DNA of 64,000 bases from JAFARE01 sp963777285 (GCA_963777285.1 CAVZPR010000002.1:620001-684000); one strand, 5' to 3'. Positions 34,281-43,311 are shown, counted from the first letter of the stretch. The notes: generated by a model not told the origin, from the sequence alone. Program-made: numbers and translations.

Positions 34281-35108
34281 ATGGTCGACGGCGGCGCCGT
34301 GCACTGCGGCAACTGCGGTGCGCCGCTGGCCCGAGGTGCGACCTTCTGCGGCCGCTGCGGCCGTCCCGTCGCCGCATCCTTTCTGCCCCAGCCCGCGCCG
34401 GCGCCGCCGTCGCCCGTCATCGCGTACCAGTACCCGGTCGTCAGCGAAGCCGGCGTGCCTCGGCTGCGGCGCAAGGTGTCGCCGCTGGTGTTCGGCGTCG
34501 CGGCCGCATCGGCTGTCGCGGTCGTGGCTGCGCTCACCTTCGCGCTGGTGCAGTCCAAGCCTTCGTCTGCGAGCTTCTGCCACTTCTCGTGCATCAGGCC
34601 TCGCCCCGGCGTGACGCTGATCGGTTCCACCCTGTACACCAATGCGAAGTACGGCTTCAGCGTGGAGTACGTCACCTCGGTCCCCGGAGGCTCCGCAAGC
34701 ATCACCGACCAGAACGCCGACGGCGCGGCGTGGACGCTGAGCAACGGCGCGCAGGACGTCTTCCGCGGCGCCCGCGGCACCACCGACACAGCCGCGATCC
34801 AGGCTGCGGTGGCGGGTCTGAACACGTCGACGTTCCGCGACCTGCAGCCCATGGGCGCTGTGCGCGGCGCCGAAATCGGGCTGGTGCTGGGCAACGGCCT
34901 CGTCTACTACGGCGACTACTTCCCGCCCGGCGGCGGCCAGGCCATGAAGGTCGGCGTCATCGCGATGGCGGCAACGCGTGGCAACCTCACGATCTCGGTG
35001 CTCGCGGTGAGCCAGCTCACCAGCGACACGCAGGAAGCGCCGTACGAGCTGCGCGACGGAGCGATCCTCGACTTCCCCATCACGCTGGCACACTTCCCCG
35101 CGTCATGA
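34281..35108 (+). CDS. zinc-ribbon single-span membrane protein
   Basis: A 275-residue protein. N-terminal ribbon CGNCGAPLARGATFCGRCG, a Pro-rich linker, one membrane span (about residues 74-95, LVFGVAAASAVAVVAALTFAL) and an exposed C-terminal domain of about 160 residues starting near YGFSVEYV. It resembles the second zinc-ribbon protein (29547-30686) in layout, though not obviously in sequence. ATG 34281 with GGGAGAGG upstream was chosen over GTG 34263. Its stop overlaps the start of the S53 protease gene as ATGA, so the two are coupled. Confidence 0.7.
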   Translation: MVDGGAVHCGNCGAPLARGATFCGRCGRPVAASFLPQPAPAPPSPVIAYQYPVVSEAGVPRLRRKVSPLVFGVAAASAVAVVAALTFALVQSKPSSASFCHFSCIRPRPGVTLIGSTLYTNAKYGFSVEYVTSVPGGSASITDQNADGAAWTLSNGAQDVFRGARGTTDTAAIQAAVAGLNTSTFRDLQPMGAVRGAEIGLVLGNGLVYYGDYFPPGGGQAMKVGVIAMAATRGNLTISVLAVSQLTSDTQEAPYELRDGAILDFPITLAHFPAS

Positions 35109-36784
35109 GCGTGCGCGTGCGCCACGTGTGCGTGGCAGGCGGCGCCATGGCGCTGCTGGCGGCGTGTGGCGTGGCGCCGTCCGCCACCCCCGCGGGACGC
35201 GCGGCGCCGGTGCTGCAGGCGCAGGCGCATCCTCCCCTCGACGAGGCGATTCGCGCCGGCCGCTTCACCGGGCCTCTCGACCCCGCGACGCCAATGCACA
35301 TCGAGTTGGGGCTGGCGGCGCGGCACACGGCCCAGCTCGAGGCAATCCTCGCCCAGGGCGGACGGGTCAGCGCCGCGCAGTACGCCACGCGCTTCGGGCC
35401 GGCGGCGGGCGCGGTGCAGCCCGTGCGCCGCGCGCTGCTGCGCGACGGCGTGCAGACCACGTGGTCCTCAGGCGACACAGCGATGGCCGCACAGGGCACC
35501 GCCGCTGCTGTTGAACGCGCGCTGCAGGTTCGCATCGGCACCTACGTCGGCCCCGACGGAACCGCGTTCTTCGCACCCGAGGGCCGCGTCGCCATTCCTG
35601 CGCGGCTCCGTGGAGTCGTCACGGCGGTCGGCGGCCTCGACGACTATCCCTCGGCGCGGCTCCCGGCGATCCGCAGCGCATACGGCGTCACCCCCGACGA
35701 CGCGATCAGCTTCTACGACATCGCGCCGCTGCGCAGCGCAGGCATCGACGGGACGGGCCAGACGGTGGTGCTGCCCGAAGACGACGCGTTCAGCCAGCAG
35801 TCGCTGGATGCATACGCGCGCAAGTTCTCGCTGCCGCCGTTCAACGTGCAGGTGGTGCGCAACCCCGCGTGGGGCAGCCCCAGCCCTGAAGAAGGCGAGG
35901 CGGATCTGGACGTGGAGCTGGTGCACGCGATGGCGCCGGGCGCCAAGGAGATCGTCTACTACGGCTCGAATCCGCAAGGTGTCGAGGCCGCGGAGATGGC
36001 GGCGCTGCAGCAGCATCCCACCGCCATCGTCACGTGGAGCATCGACCTCTGCGAGGCGCTCGACGGCGGACACCAGCAGTCGAACCTTCTCGGCGCGGCG
36101 CAGCAACGCGCCGCGGCGCAGGGCACCACGATCTACGTCGCGTCAAGCGACAAGGGCGCGTACGACTGCGTCTTCGCCGGCGGCCGGCTGCCCGATCAGC
36201 TGTCGGTCAATCTCTTCGCATCCTTCCCCGACGTGACAGCGGTGGGCGGGACGCTCGTCGAAGAGAGCACCACGGGCGGGTACGGCCAGGAGGCCGCATG
36301 GGGAGAGCCGTTGGAACAGTGGGGCAGCGGCGGCGGATTGAGCACCACGTGGCGCAGGCCTGCATGGCAGACCGGCCTCGGGGTGAGCAACCAGTACTCC
36401 AACGGGATGCGTCAGGTGCCCGACGTCGCATCGCTCGGCGACGGCATCAGCGGTTGGGACATCTTCATCATGGGGCAGGACTCTCCGGTGGGCGGCACGT
36501 CGTCGGGCGCGCCCTTCTGGGCGGGCATCACGGCGCTCATGGACGAGGACCTGCAGCAGCGTCATCTCCCGGCGCTGGGCTTCGCCGACCCTGTGTTCTA
36601 CAAGCTCGCACAGCTGCCCGGCGGCATCCCGGCGCCGCCATTCCATGACATCACGGTCGGCACCAACCTGTACTACCTCGCCGAACCTGGATGGGACTAC
36701 ACGACCGGACTGGGAACGCCCGATGTGGCCGCGCTGACCGACGACCTGGAGTGGTACGAACAGCAGCAGCAGACGAAGCACTGA
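35105..36784 (+). CDS. S53 (sedolisin/kumamolisin) lipoprotein protease
   Basis: A 559-residue secreted acid protease of family S53. The signal peptide ends in the lipobox LLAAC (Cys21), so it should be anchored to the membrane. The pro-domain is residues 30-190. The catalytic triad is visible: E265 and D269 in GEADLDVE, and S466 in GGTSSGAPF; the oxyanion Asp is D349 in ASSDKGAYD. Near the C-terminus GWDYTTGLGTPD fits the calcium site. It overlaps the upstream zinc-ribbon gene by four bases (ATGA), suggesting the zinc-ribbon membrane protein is its partner or regulator. Confidence 0.93.
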   Translation: MSVRVRHVCVAGGAMALLAACGVAPSATPAGRAAPVLQAQAHPPLDEAIRAGRFTGPLDPATPMHIELGLAARHTAQLEAILAQGGRVSAAQYATRFGPAAGAVQPVRRALLRDGVQTTWSSGDTAMAAQGTAAAVERALQVRIGTYVGPDGTAFFAPEGRVAIPARLRGVVTAVGGLDDYPSARLPAIRSAYGVTPDDAISFYDIAPLRSAGIDGTGQTVVLPEDDAFSQQSLDAYARKFSLPPFNVQVVRNPAWGSPSPEEGEADLDVELVHAMAPGAKEIVYYGSNPQGVEAAEMAALQQHPTAIVTWSIDLCEALDGGHQQSNLLGAAQQRAAAQGTTIYVASSDKGAYDCVFAGGRLPDQLSVNLFASFPDVTAVGGTLVEESTTGGYGQEAAWGEPLEQWGSGGGLSTTWRRPAWQTGLGVSNQYSNGMRQVPDVASLGDGISGWDIFIMGQDSPVGGTSSGAPFWAGITALMDEDLQQRHLPALGFADPVFYKLAQLPGGIPAPPFHDITVGTNLYYLAEPGWDYTTGLGTPDVAALTDDLEWYEQQQQTKH

Positions 36785-36842
36785 CGGCCTCCCGACGCCG
36801 GGGCGCGCCGACCGGCGCGCACGGTCGAGATATGCTGCGGAA

Positions 36843-38543
36843 ATGCTCACCGGGAAGCAGGCGGAAGCCAAGCATGCCACGAGCGAGGACTTCGCGCAGG
36901 CGCTGCTGGAGTGGGAGGAACAGCGTCTCAATCCCGCACGGCAGAAGGGCGAGCGCAAACAGCGTTTCGAAACCGGAAGCGGAATCCCCGTCAAGCCCCT
37001 CTACACGCAGGACGACCTCGGGGACCACGACCCGCTGCGCGCTGAGGGTTTTCCCGGTGAGCCGCCGTACACGCGCGGCATCCAGCCCACCATGTACCGG
37101 GGACGCCTGTGGAGCGTGCGGCAGTACGCGGGGTATGGCACCGCGCGAGACGCCAACCAGCGATTTCATTACCTCCTCGACCACGGCCAGCCGGGCCTGT
37201 CCGTCGCGTTCGACCTGCCCACGCAGATGGGACTCGACAGCGACGACGCGCGCAGCGCCGGAGAGGTGGGCCAGGTGGGGGTCGCCATCGACTCGGTGCG
37301 CGACATGGAGGAGCTCTTCGACGGCATTCCCCTGGCTGAGGTGAGCACGTCGATGACCATCAACGCGCCCGCGGCGGTGCTGGTGGCGATGTACGTCGTG
37401 GCCGCGGAGCGTCAGGGGGTGGCGGCCGAGGCCGTCATGGGCACCGTGCAGAACGACGTCCTCAAGGAGTACATCGCGCGCGGCACGTTCATCTACCCGC
37501 CCAAGCCGTCGCTGCGGCTGGCCGCCGATCTCATCGCGTGGTGCACGCGACACGCGCCGCGTTTCAACCCCATCTCGCTCTCCGGCTACCACATCCGTGA
37601 GGCGGGCAGCACCGCGCCGCAGGAGATGGCGTTTGCCGTGGCCAACGCCTGCGCCTACGTGCAGGCGGCGATCGACCGCGGCGTCGCGGTCGACGACTTC
37701 GCGCCCAAGCTGTCCTGGATCTTCAACACGCACATCGATTTCTTCGAGGAGATCGCCAAGTACCGCGCGCTGCGCCGCATGTGGGCGCGCATCATGCAGG
37801 AGCGGTTCGGGGCTCTCGACCCCCGCTCGCTGATGCTGCGCACGCACACGCAGACCGGCGGGTCGACCCTGACGGCGCAGCAGCCGGAGAACAACATCGT
37901 GCGCGCCGCCATTGAGGCGATGGCCGCGGTGCTGGGAGGGGTCCAGTCGCTGGCGCTGTCCTGCTACGACGAGGCGCTCTCCATCCCAACCGAGAAGGCG
38001 CAGCGCATCGCGGTTCGGACCCAGCAGATCATCGCCGAGGAAGCCGGGGTCACGGGCACGGCCGACCCCATGGGCGGGTCGTACTACGTGGAGTGGCTCA
38101 CCGACGAGCTGGAGCGGCAGGCGACCGCGCTGTACGACGACGTCGAGAACCGGGGAGGCGCCGTCGCCTGCATCGAATCCGGCTGGATGCAGCAGGTCAT
38201 CCAGGACGAGGCGTATCGCACGGAGCAGGCGGTGGCGTCAGGAGAAAAGGTCATTGTTGGCGTCAACAGGTACACCGAGACGGAGGAGGGCGAACCGCCG
38301 CTGCTGTTCCGCCCGGACGAGCGCGCTATGAGGGAGCAGGCGGAGCGGCTGCGGCGCTGCCGCTCCGAGCGTGACGGCGCGGCAGCGGAAGCGACGCTGT
38401 CGCGGCTCCGCGAGTCAGCGAGCGGCAGCGCCGAGCTCATGCCGCCCATCATCGAGGCGGTCCGCGCCAACGCAACGCTGGGGGAGATCTGCGGCACGAT
38501 GCGCGAGGTCTTCGGCGACTACCAGCCGCCCACCTCCATCTGA
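36843..38543 (+). CDS. methylmalonyl-CoA mutase, large (catalytic) subunit
   Basis: A 566-residue split-type mutase large subunit without the cobalamin-binding domain, so a separate small subunit must exist elsewhere. It converts (R)-methylmalonyl-CoA to succinyl-CoA. The substrate-sorting residues match methylmalonyl-CoA mutase: Tyr95 in SVRQYAGYGT and Arg213 in LKEYIARGTFIYPP; isobutyryl- or hydroxyisobutyryl-CoA mutases differ at these two sites. ATG at 36843 lies only six bases after TATGCT, implying leaderless translation. With ccr nearby it fits an ethylmalonyl-CoA pathway or extender-unit supply. Confidence 0.9.
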   Translation: MLTGKQAEAKHATSEDFAQALLEWEEQRLNPARQKGERKQRFETGSGIPVKPLYTQDDLGDHDPLRAEGFPGEPPYTRGIQPTMYRGRLWSVRQYAGYGTARDANQRFHYLLDHGQPGLSVAFDLPTQMGLDSDDARSAGEVGQVGVAIDSVRDMEELFDGIPLAEVSTSMTINAPAAVLVAMYVVAAERQGVAAEAVMGTVQNDVLKEYIARGTFIYPPKPSLRLAADLIAWCTRHAPRFNPISLSGYHIREAGSTAPQEMAFAVANACAYVQAAIDRGVAVDDFAPKLSWIFNTHIDFFEEIAKYRALRRMWARIMQERFGALDPRSLMLRTHTQTGGSTLTAQQPENNIVRAAIEAMAAVLGGVQSLALSCYDEALSIPTEKAQRIAVRTQQIIAEEAGVTGTADPMGGSYYVEWLTDELERQATALYDDVENRGGAVACIESGWMQQVIQDEAYRTEQAVASGEKVIVGVNRYTETEEGEPPLLFRPDERAMREQAERLRRCRSERDGAAAEATLSRLRESASGSAELMPPIIEAVRANATLGEICGTMREVFGDYQPPTSI

Positions 38544-38570
38544 GGTGCCCTCCGGTACACGCCGCGCCTG

Positions 38571-39038
38571 ATGCTGGCGCTCCTGCGACACAACCCACGC
38601 CCCTTCATCCTGGTCGGCGTCGGCGTGGCGCTGCTGCTGGGGTTCTTCGTCATCGTGGCGCCCCTGTTCGACACTTCCGGCGCCGCGAGCGCTGAGATCG
38701 CCGGCTCGCTGCCGACGCAGGCCGCGGCGGGACACCAGCTCGAGGTGGACGTCGCGCTCGACAACACCGGTGTCTCGATCATCTCGCCGGTGTGCATCGA
38801 GGCCGACCTGCACGGGCCGCTGCGAGCCGACTACGCGATCTTTCAGGGCCTCGACCGCGAGACGTTTCGCGGCGGCGCCGTGTGCGGTGGCTCGCTCAAC
38901 GGACAGGAGGACATCAGCGTGCAGATCTTCTTCACGCCCACGGGCGCCGGCAGCGCCGTCGTCTCGCTCACGCCCGCCAAGGGGCCCGATCCGGTGGGCA
39001 GCGCGCTGTCGGGTGCGCTGAGCGTCAGCGCGGGCTGA
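38571..39038 (+). CDS. exported single-span protein, unknown function
   Basis: A 155-residue protein with a basic start and one hydrophobic segment (about residues 11-32, PFILVGVGVALLLGFFVIV), then an exposed beta-rich domain with two cysteines (SPVCIEADLHG; GAVCGGS). It is 27 bases after the mutase on the same strand and may be cotranscribed, though nothing links them functionally. No family recognised. Confidence 0.6.
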   Translation: MLALLRHNPRPFILVGVGVALLLGFFVIVAPLFDTSGAASAEIAGSLPTQAAAGHQLEVDVALDNTGVSIISPVCIEADLHGPLRADYAIFQGLDRETFRGGAVCGGSLNGQEDISVQIFFTPTGAGSAVVSLTPAKGPDPVGSALSGALSVSAG

Positions 39039-39053
39039 GCGCGCGCGGCAGCG

Positions 39054-40340
39054 TCACGCGGTCGGTGCCGCGAGCTCCCAGGTGGCGCCGTCGCGCGTGT
39101 CGCGCACCTCGATGCCGGCCTCGATCAGCGCGTCGCGGAGCTGGTCCGCCACGTCGTAGTGGCCGCCGGCGCGCAGCGACACGCGCAGCGCCAGCACCCG
39201 CTCCACGACCGGAGCCAGCCGGTCGCGCGGGTCCGCCGATCCCTCCTGCGCCAGCTCCCCGAGGCGCACCATCAGCTGGCGCAACGTCGCGCGCGCGCGA
39301 TCCTGCTCGTCGGAGTCCAGCGTGTCCGAGGACCAGTCGCTGATGTGCGTTTCTATCGCCAGCAGCGCGGCGACGGCACCGGGCGCGTCGCGACGCCGCA
39401 TGGCGTCGCCGGCGAGCGCCGACTGCGCGTCGACCTCGTCGAGGAACGGGGTGGCCGTGCCGGGTTCCGGCTGCGGCGGCACAGCCGGCGGCGGCGCAGC
39501 GTCGTTCGCCGAGCGATCTGCTTCAGGCGAGGCCTCGCGTGCCAGCCCGCCGATCGGCATCTCGGTGCCCGCAGGGAACACCCGTGACACACCGCGATGG
39601 CGCCAGGTGACCAGGCCGCGTCCGCGCACGCTGACCGTCCCCGCGTCGAGGTCGAAGATGCACGCCGTGTGCTCGTCGACGCCGAGCACGTCGACTCCGT
39701 CGGGCAGCATGTCCTCGAGCAGGCGCAGGCGCCGTTCGCCCATGTAGCAGAAGCGCGTGTCGTGCGTGCCGCCCTCGGCGTTGTTGTAGTGGGGGATGAG
39801 AGCGACGCGCAGCCCGATGGCGGACAGCAGGTCCATGCCCTCGAGCCAGCGCGGCGGCTCGCCCACCTTGTACACCTCGTACACAGGCAACGACACCACG
39901 CCCAGACCGCAGGCGGCGGCGCTGGCGAAGGTGACGCACCCACCGTGCTGCAGCTTCGCACGCAGCAGCTCCGGCACCTGCGTGCCGCGCCACTGACGCA
40001 GCGCGTACGTCGGGCTGCCCGGTCCGGCGAAGACGTAGCGCGCGGAGCTGATACGCGACAGCATCGTCTCGTAGTCCAGCGGCGTGGCGGTCTCGCGGTC
40101 ACGGTACGACGCGACGTCGATGGGAAAGCCGACATTGCGCTTGAAGTACGTGGCCGCGCGGCTGCAGATGTCGTCCGCGTTTTCCTGGAAGCCGAACGGC
40201 GTGTCCAGCAGCACGGCCGGCACCGGCGATGGTCCCAGGCGCGACAGCAGGTCGGCGTGCACCGACACCATCGTCGGCGCCGTCTCGCCGGAGCCCATGA
40301 TGCACAGCAGTCGCGGGCACGCCGCCGCGGTCGCGCTCAT
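39054..40340 (-). CDS. S51-type peptidase-like domain fused to CysRS C-terminal-like domain
   Basis: A 428-residue two-domain protein. The N-terminal half (MGSGETAP start; CVTFASAAACGLG as candidate nucleophile elbow; VALIPHYNN; GVDEHTACIF) resembles the S51/cyanophycinase-like class I glutamine-amidotransferase fold. A Pro/Ala linker follows, then a C-terminal region (about residues 305-425) that looks like the helical C-terminal domain of cysteinyl-tRNA synthetase, ending ADQLRDALIEAGIEVRDTRD then GATWEL. The catalytic CysRS core is absent. TAGCAT lies seven bases before ATG 40340, so leaderless. The role is unknown. Confidence 0.7.
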   Translation of the reverse strand: MSATAAACPRLLCIMGSGETAPTMVSVHADLLSRLGPSPVPAVLLDTPFGFQENADDICSRAATYFKRNVGFPIDVASYRDRETATPLDYETMLSRISSARYVFAGPGSPTYALRQWRGTQVPELLRAKLQHGGCVTFASAAACGLGVVSLPVYEVYKVGEPPRWLEGMDLLSAIGLRVALIPHYNNAEGGTHDTRFCYMGERRLRLLEDMLPDGVDVLGVDEHTACIFDLDAGTVSVRGRGLVTWRHRGVSRVFPAGTEMPIGGLAREASPEADRSANDAAPPPAVPPQPEPGTATPFLDEVDAQSALAGDAMRRRDAPGAVAALLAIETHISDWSSDTLDSDEQDRARATLRQLMVRLGELAQEGSADPRDRLAPVVERVLALRVSLRAGGHYDVADQLRDALIEAGIEVRDTRDGATWELAAPTA

Positions 40341-40376
40341 GGCCGCGATGCTAGACGGCGGCGCGTGCCGCGCCGC

Positions 40377-40844
40377 TCAGCGGGCGCGTGTGTACCGGTC
40401 CTCGAGGCGAGAGACGGCGGCGATGTTTCCCGCCTCATCGGGGTCGACCTCCTCCTGCGCCAGCCATGCGTCGACGATGGCGCGCGCGCCGTCCGGTTGC
40501 GTGCTCGCCAGCCCGAGCGCCAGCACGTTGGCGTCGTTCCAGCGCCGCGCGCCCCGCGCCGTCTCGGCGTCGGCGCACAGGGCGGCACGCACACCCGGCA
40601 CCTTGTTGGCGGCGATGCTCACTCCCGTGCCCGTCCAGCAGCAGAGCACCGCCGTGTCCACGCCGTGCGACGCCACCAGGCGGGCCACCTGCTCCGCGAC
40701 CTCGGGCCAGGGCGTGTCGCCGCCGCCGGCCGCCCCGCAGCGCACCACCTCCAGCCCCAGCGCCTCCAGGTGCGCGGCGACGGCGTCGGCGGTCTTATGT
40801 CGCATGTCGCTGCCCACGGCTACGCGGCGGATCTCGCTGCTCAC
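40377..40844 (-). CDS. RpiB/LacAB family isomerase, atypical active site
   Basis: A 155-residue sugar-phosphate isomerase of the RpiB/LacAB family. Conserved parts are VLCCWTGTGVSIAANK and WNDANVLALG. Compared with E. coli RpiB, the catalytic Cys is kept (CCWTGTG) but the glycine after it is Trp, the N-terminal GxDHAG is GSDMRH, and the His before NDANVL is Trp, so the substrate or mechanism may differ. Start is GTG 40844, six bases after TAGCAT. It is divergent from queG, with 40 bases between. Confidence 0.8.
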   Translation of the reverse strand: MSSEIRRVAVGSDMRHKTADAVAAHLEALGLEVVRCGAAGGGDTPWPEVAEQVARLVASHGVDTAVLCCWTGTGVSIAANKVPGVRAALCADAETARGARRWNDANVLALGLASTQPDGARAIVDAWLAQEEVDPDEAGNIAAVSRLEDRYTRAR

Positions 40845-40883
40845 GCGACGATGCTACGGCGGACGCCGTGCCATCCTCGCCTC

Positions 40884-41972
40884 GTGGCCCACGAGGCGCT
40901 GAAGGCCGACCTCATCGCCGAGGCACGCAGGCTGGGCTTTGCAGCCGCCGGCGTCGCTTCACCGCGGCCGCTCGCGCAGGCTCGGCGACGCGCACTTCGC
41001 GCCATCGACGAGGGGCGCATGGAGGGGATGCCGTGGTACTCGCGCGAGCGGGTGGACGCCGCCGCGCACCCCCGGCGCCGCTACCCCTGGGCGCGGTCCG
41101 TCCTGGCCCTGGCGTGGCCGTACCCACCCGCGCGGCTCGCGGGCGGTGCCCGCCCCAACGCGGCGCCCGGCCGGCCCCGGGGACGGATGTCGGCCTACGC
41201 CTGCCTCGAGGCCGAAGGGCGGGCGGCGGATTATCACGACGTCCTGGCCGCCCGCTGCGACGACCTGGTCGCGTGGCTGCGGCGAGACCACCCCACGCTG
41301 CGCGCCAAGCGCTTCGTCGACCACGGCTGGGCCATGGACCGGCCGCTGGCAGAGCGGGCGGGGCTTGGGTTTGCCGGCAAGCACGCGTCGCTGATCACGC
41401 TGCAGGCCGGGTCGTACGTCCTGCTCGCAGAGATCCTGCTCTCGCTGCCCCTGCCCCCGGACGAACCCTCGCGGCGCGGCTGCGGCTCCTGCCGCGCCTG
41501 TCTGCCCGCCTGCCCGACGGGAGCGATCGTGGCTCCCGGCGTCATCGACGCCCGCCGCTGCATCTCGTACCTCACGATCGAGCACCGCGGCGCGATCCCG
41601 GAGCCGCTGCGCCCGCTGATGGGCACGTGGATCTTCGGCTGCGACCTCTGCCAGGAGGCCTGCCCCATCAATGCGCGCCTGGCGCCGCCCGTCATGCACC
41701 CAGGTGGCGGCAGCACCGCGCGAGGACCCGTGCCGTTCCCGGACCTCGTCGAGTGCTTGCAGCTGTCGGAAGCGGACTTCGCCTCGCGCTTCCGCGGCAC
41801 CGCCGTGTGGCGCGCGGGCCGCGCGGGCCTGGCGCGCAATGCAGCGATCGCGCTGGCGAACGCGGGCGACCCCGTGGCGCTGCCCGCGCTGCGTCGCTCG
41901 GCGGAGAGCGATCCCGATCCGGTGGTCCGCGAGGCCGCCGTCTGGGCGGTGGCGAGGCTCCGAGCCGGCTAG
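40884..41972 (+). CDS. queG: epoxyqueuosine reductase QueG
   Basis: A 362-residue cobalamin- and iron-sulfur-dependent enzyme that makes the last step to queuosine in tRNA. Two [4Fe-4S] clusters are marked by CGSCRACLPACPTGAI and CDLCQEACPIN; the active-site motif is FVDHGWAMDRPLAERAGLG; a HEAT-like repeat lies at the C-terminus. Start: GTG at 40884, opposite the rpiB-like gene, is the only start near the conserved N-terminus. No queA/tgt genes are close by. The stop overlaps the convergent membrane gene. Confidence 0.93.
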   Translation: MAHEALKADLIAEARRLGFAAAGVASPRPLAQARRRALRAIDEGRMEGMPWYSRERVDAAAHPRRRYPWARSVLALAWPYPPARLAGGARPNAAPGRPRGRMSAYACLEAEGRAADYHDVLAARCDDLVAWLRRDHPTLRAKRFVDHGWAMDRPLAERAGLGFAGKHASLITLQAGSYVLLAEILLSLPLPPDEPSRRGCGSCRACLPACPTGAIVAPGVIDARRCISYLTIEHRGAIPEPLRPLMGTWIFGCDLCQEACPINARLAPPVMHPGGGSTARGPVPFPDLVECLQLSEADFASRFRGTAVWRAGRAGLARNAAIALANAGDPVALPALRRSAESDPDPVVREAAVWAVARLRAG

Positions 41973-42322
41973 CGGAAGAGGAGCAGCGCGGCTCCGGCGC
42001 CGACGACCACCGGCGCCCCGGCGAAGGCGGCCAGGAACGGGACCGTGTCCGTGTCGCGCGGCCACCAGGCGGGCGGGAGCACGCGGCCCACCGGCACGCG
42101 CGCGCGGCCCATGCGCACCGGGCGGCCCAGGGTGGCGAAGGCCGCCATGGTGACCAGCGCCGCCAGCAGCGCGGCCTCAGCGGTCATGTCGGCCACCCGC
42201 CCCAGCCCCGTGCGCCACAGCCAGGCGCTGACGGCGAAGGTAAGCAACCCGAGCACCGCGCCCAGCATGGTCGCGATGAGCGGCGCCGGAATCGAAACGC
42301 GGCGGAACACGGGTGCACGCAC
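41969..42322 (-). CDS. small membrane protein, unknown function
   Basis: A protein of about 117 residues with three to four membrane segments (about residues 16-38, 45-65, 95-115), a cytosolic loop with RMGRARVPVGRVL between them and a C-terminal hydrophobic tail. No family recognised. The start is uncertain: GTG 42322 gives the compact form; an in-frame GTG at 42355 would add 11 residues. Overlaps the queG stop by four bases. Confidence 0.55.
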   Translation of the reverse strand: MRAPVFRRVSIPAPLIATMLGAVLGLLTFAVSAWLWRTGLGRVADMTAEAALLAALVTMAAFATLGRPVRMGRARVPVGRVLPPAWWPRDTDTVPFLAAFAGAPVVVGAGAALLLFR

Positions 42323-42461
42323 GGCATTGCAGAGCCTATCACCCGGTCCGGCCACGGGCCAGGGCGCTCTTGACGCGCCGCCGCGCTATGCCTACGCTGC
42401 GCTCGTCGCCGTCGCGGCGCGGTTCCCGTCTTTTCCACGCCCCTGCAGCAGAGGAACCCCA

Positions 42462-43307
42462 ATGGCCCCACCCTCCCGGCTGGCCGCGGCTGCCCTCGGC
42501 GCGACCGCAGTCGCCGCCCTCCCTGCCACGGTGGTCGCGTCCACGTACGTGGTGCGCCCCGGCGACACCCTCGGCGACATCGCCATCCGCCACGGCACCA
42601 CCGTGGCCGCGCTGGCCGACGCCAACCACGTCGCGGCGGCGACCCTGCGGCCCGGCCAGCTGCTGCGCATTCCGGACGCCAGCCTCGGGCTCCCGCCCTA
42701 CACGCAGGGAAGCGTCGACGTCGAGACGTATCGCGCCCACGCCGGCGAGGGCGTGTTCGAGATCGCCCGGCGCTTCGGGGTCGACCCCACAGCGCTGGCG
42801 CGCAGCAACGGCATCGGCGTCAACGCACCTCTGGCGGAGGGGTCGGAGCTGCAGATCCCCGGCCGGCTGGCCCGCATGAACGCGTTGCTGACCTTCGTCG
42901 CCGGCGAGGTGGGGGTCGACGCTGCGCTGATCCGAGCCGTCGCCTGGGTCGAGTCCGGCTGGCGCCAGGACGCGGTCTCGGCCACCGGGGCCGTCGGCAT
43001 CATGCAGCTCGAGCCGTTCACCGGCGAGTGGGTTTCGCGACACCTTGCCGGCCGCCGCCTCGACATCTGGGTGGCTCAGGACAACGTCCTGGCGGGGTCG
43101 CTGCTCCTGCAACACCTCCGGTCGGCGCATCAGGAAGACCTGCACGCGACGCTCGCGGGCTACTACCAGGGCGACAGCAGCGTCGCCTCACAGGGCCTGT
43201 ACGACGACACCGTCCGGTACCAGGAGCGCGTGGCGTTGCTCCTGTCGCAGGAGGCCGCCAGGGGCGACTTTCCACAGGCCGTCCACATGAGTCACAGGCT
43301 CACATAG
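42462..43307 (+). CDS. secreted LysM / lytic transglycosylase (SLT) protein
   Basis: A 281-residue cell-wall protein. Signal peptide residues 1-27 (LAAAALGATAVAALPATVVA), two LysM modules (YVVRPGDTLGDIAIRHGTTV at about 28-72, and YRAHAGEGVFEIARRFGVDP at about 85-130), then a goose-type/SLT transglycosylase domain: RAVAWVESGWRQDAVSATGAVGIMQLEP, where E in VESGW is the catalytic acid, and a Gly-Tyr-Tyr-rich lid (AGYYQGDSSV). It cleaves peptidoglycan. GAGG lies eight bases before the start. Confidence 0.92.
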   Translation: MAPPSRLAAAALGATAVAALPATVVASTYVVRPGDTLGDIAIRHGTTVAALADANHVAAATLRPGQLLRIPDASLGLPPYTQGSVDVETYRAHAGEGVFEIARRFGVDPTALARSNGIGVNAPLAEGSELQIPGRLARMNALLTFVAGEVGVDAALIRAVAWVESGWRQDAVSATGAVGIMQLEPFTGEWVSRHLAGRRLDIWVAQDNVLAGSLLLQHLRSAHQEDLHATLAGYYQGDSSVASQGLYDDTVRYQERVALLLSQEAARGDFPQAVHMSHRLT

Positions 43308-43311
43308 GCCT

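Noticed and set aside
36196..37847. Long minus-strand open frames opposite the mutase
   Set aside because: Shadows; the mutase frame has conserved motifs from start to stop.
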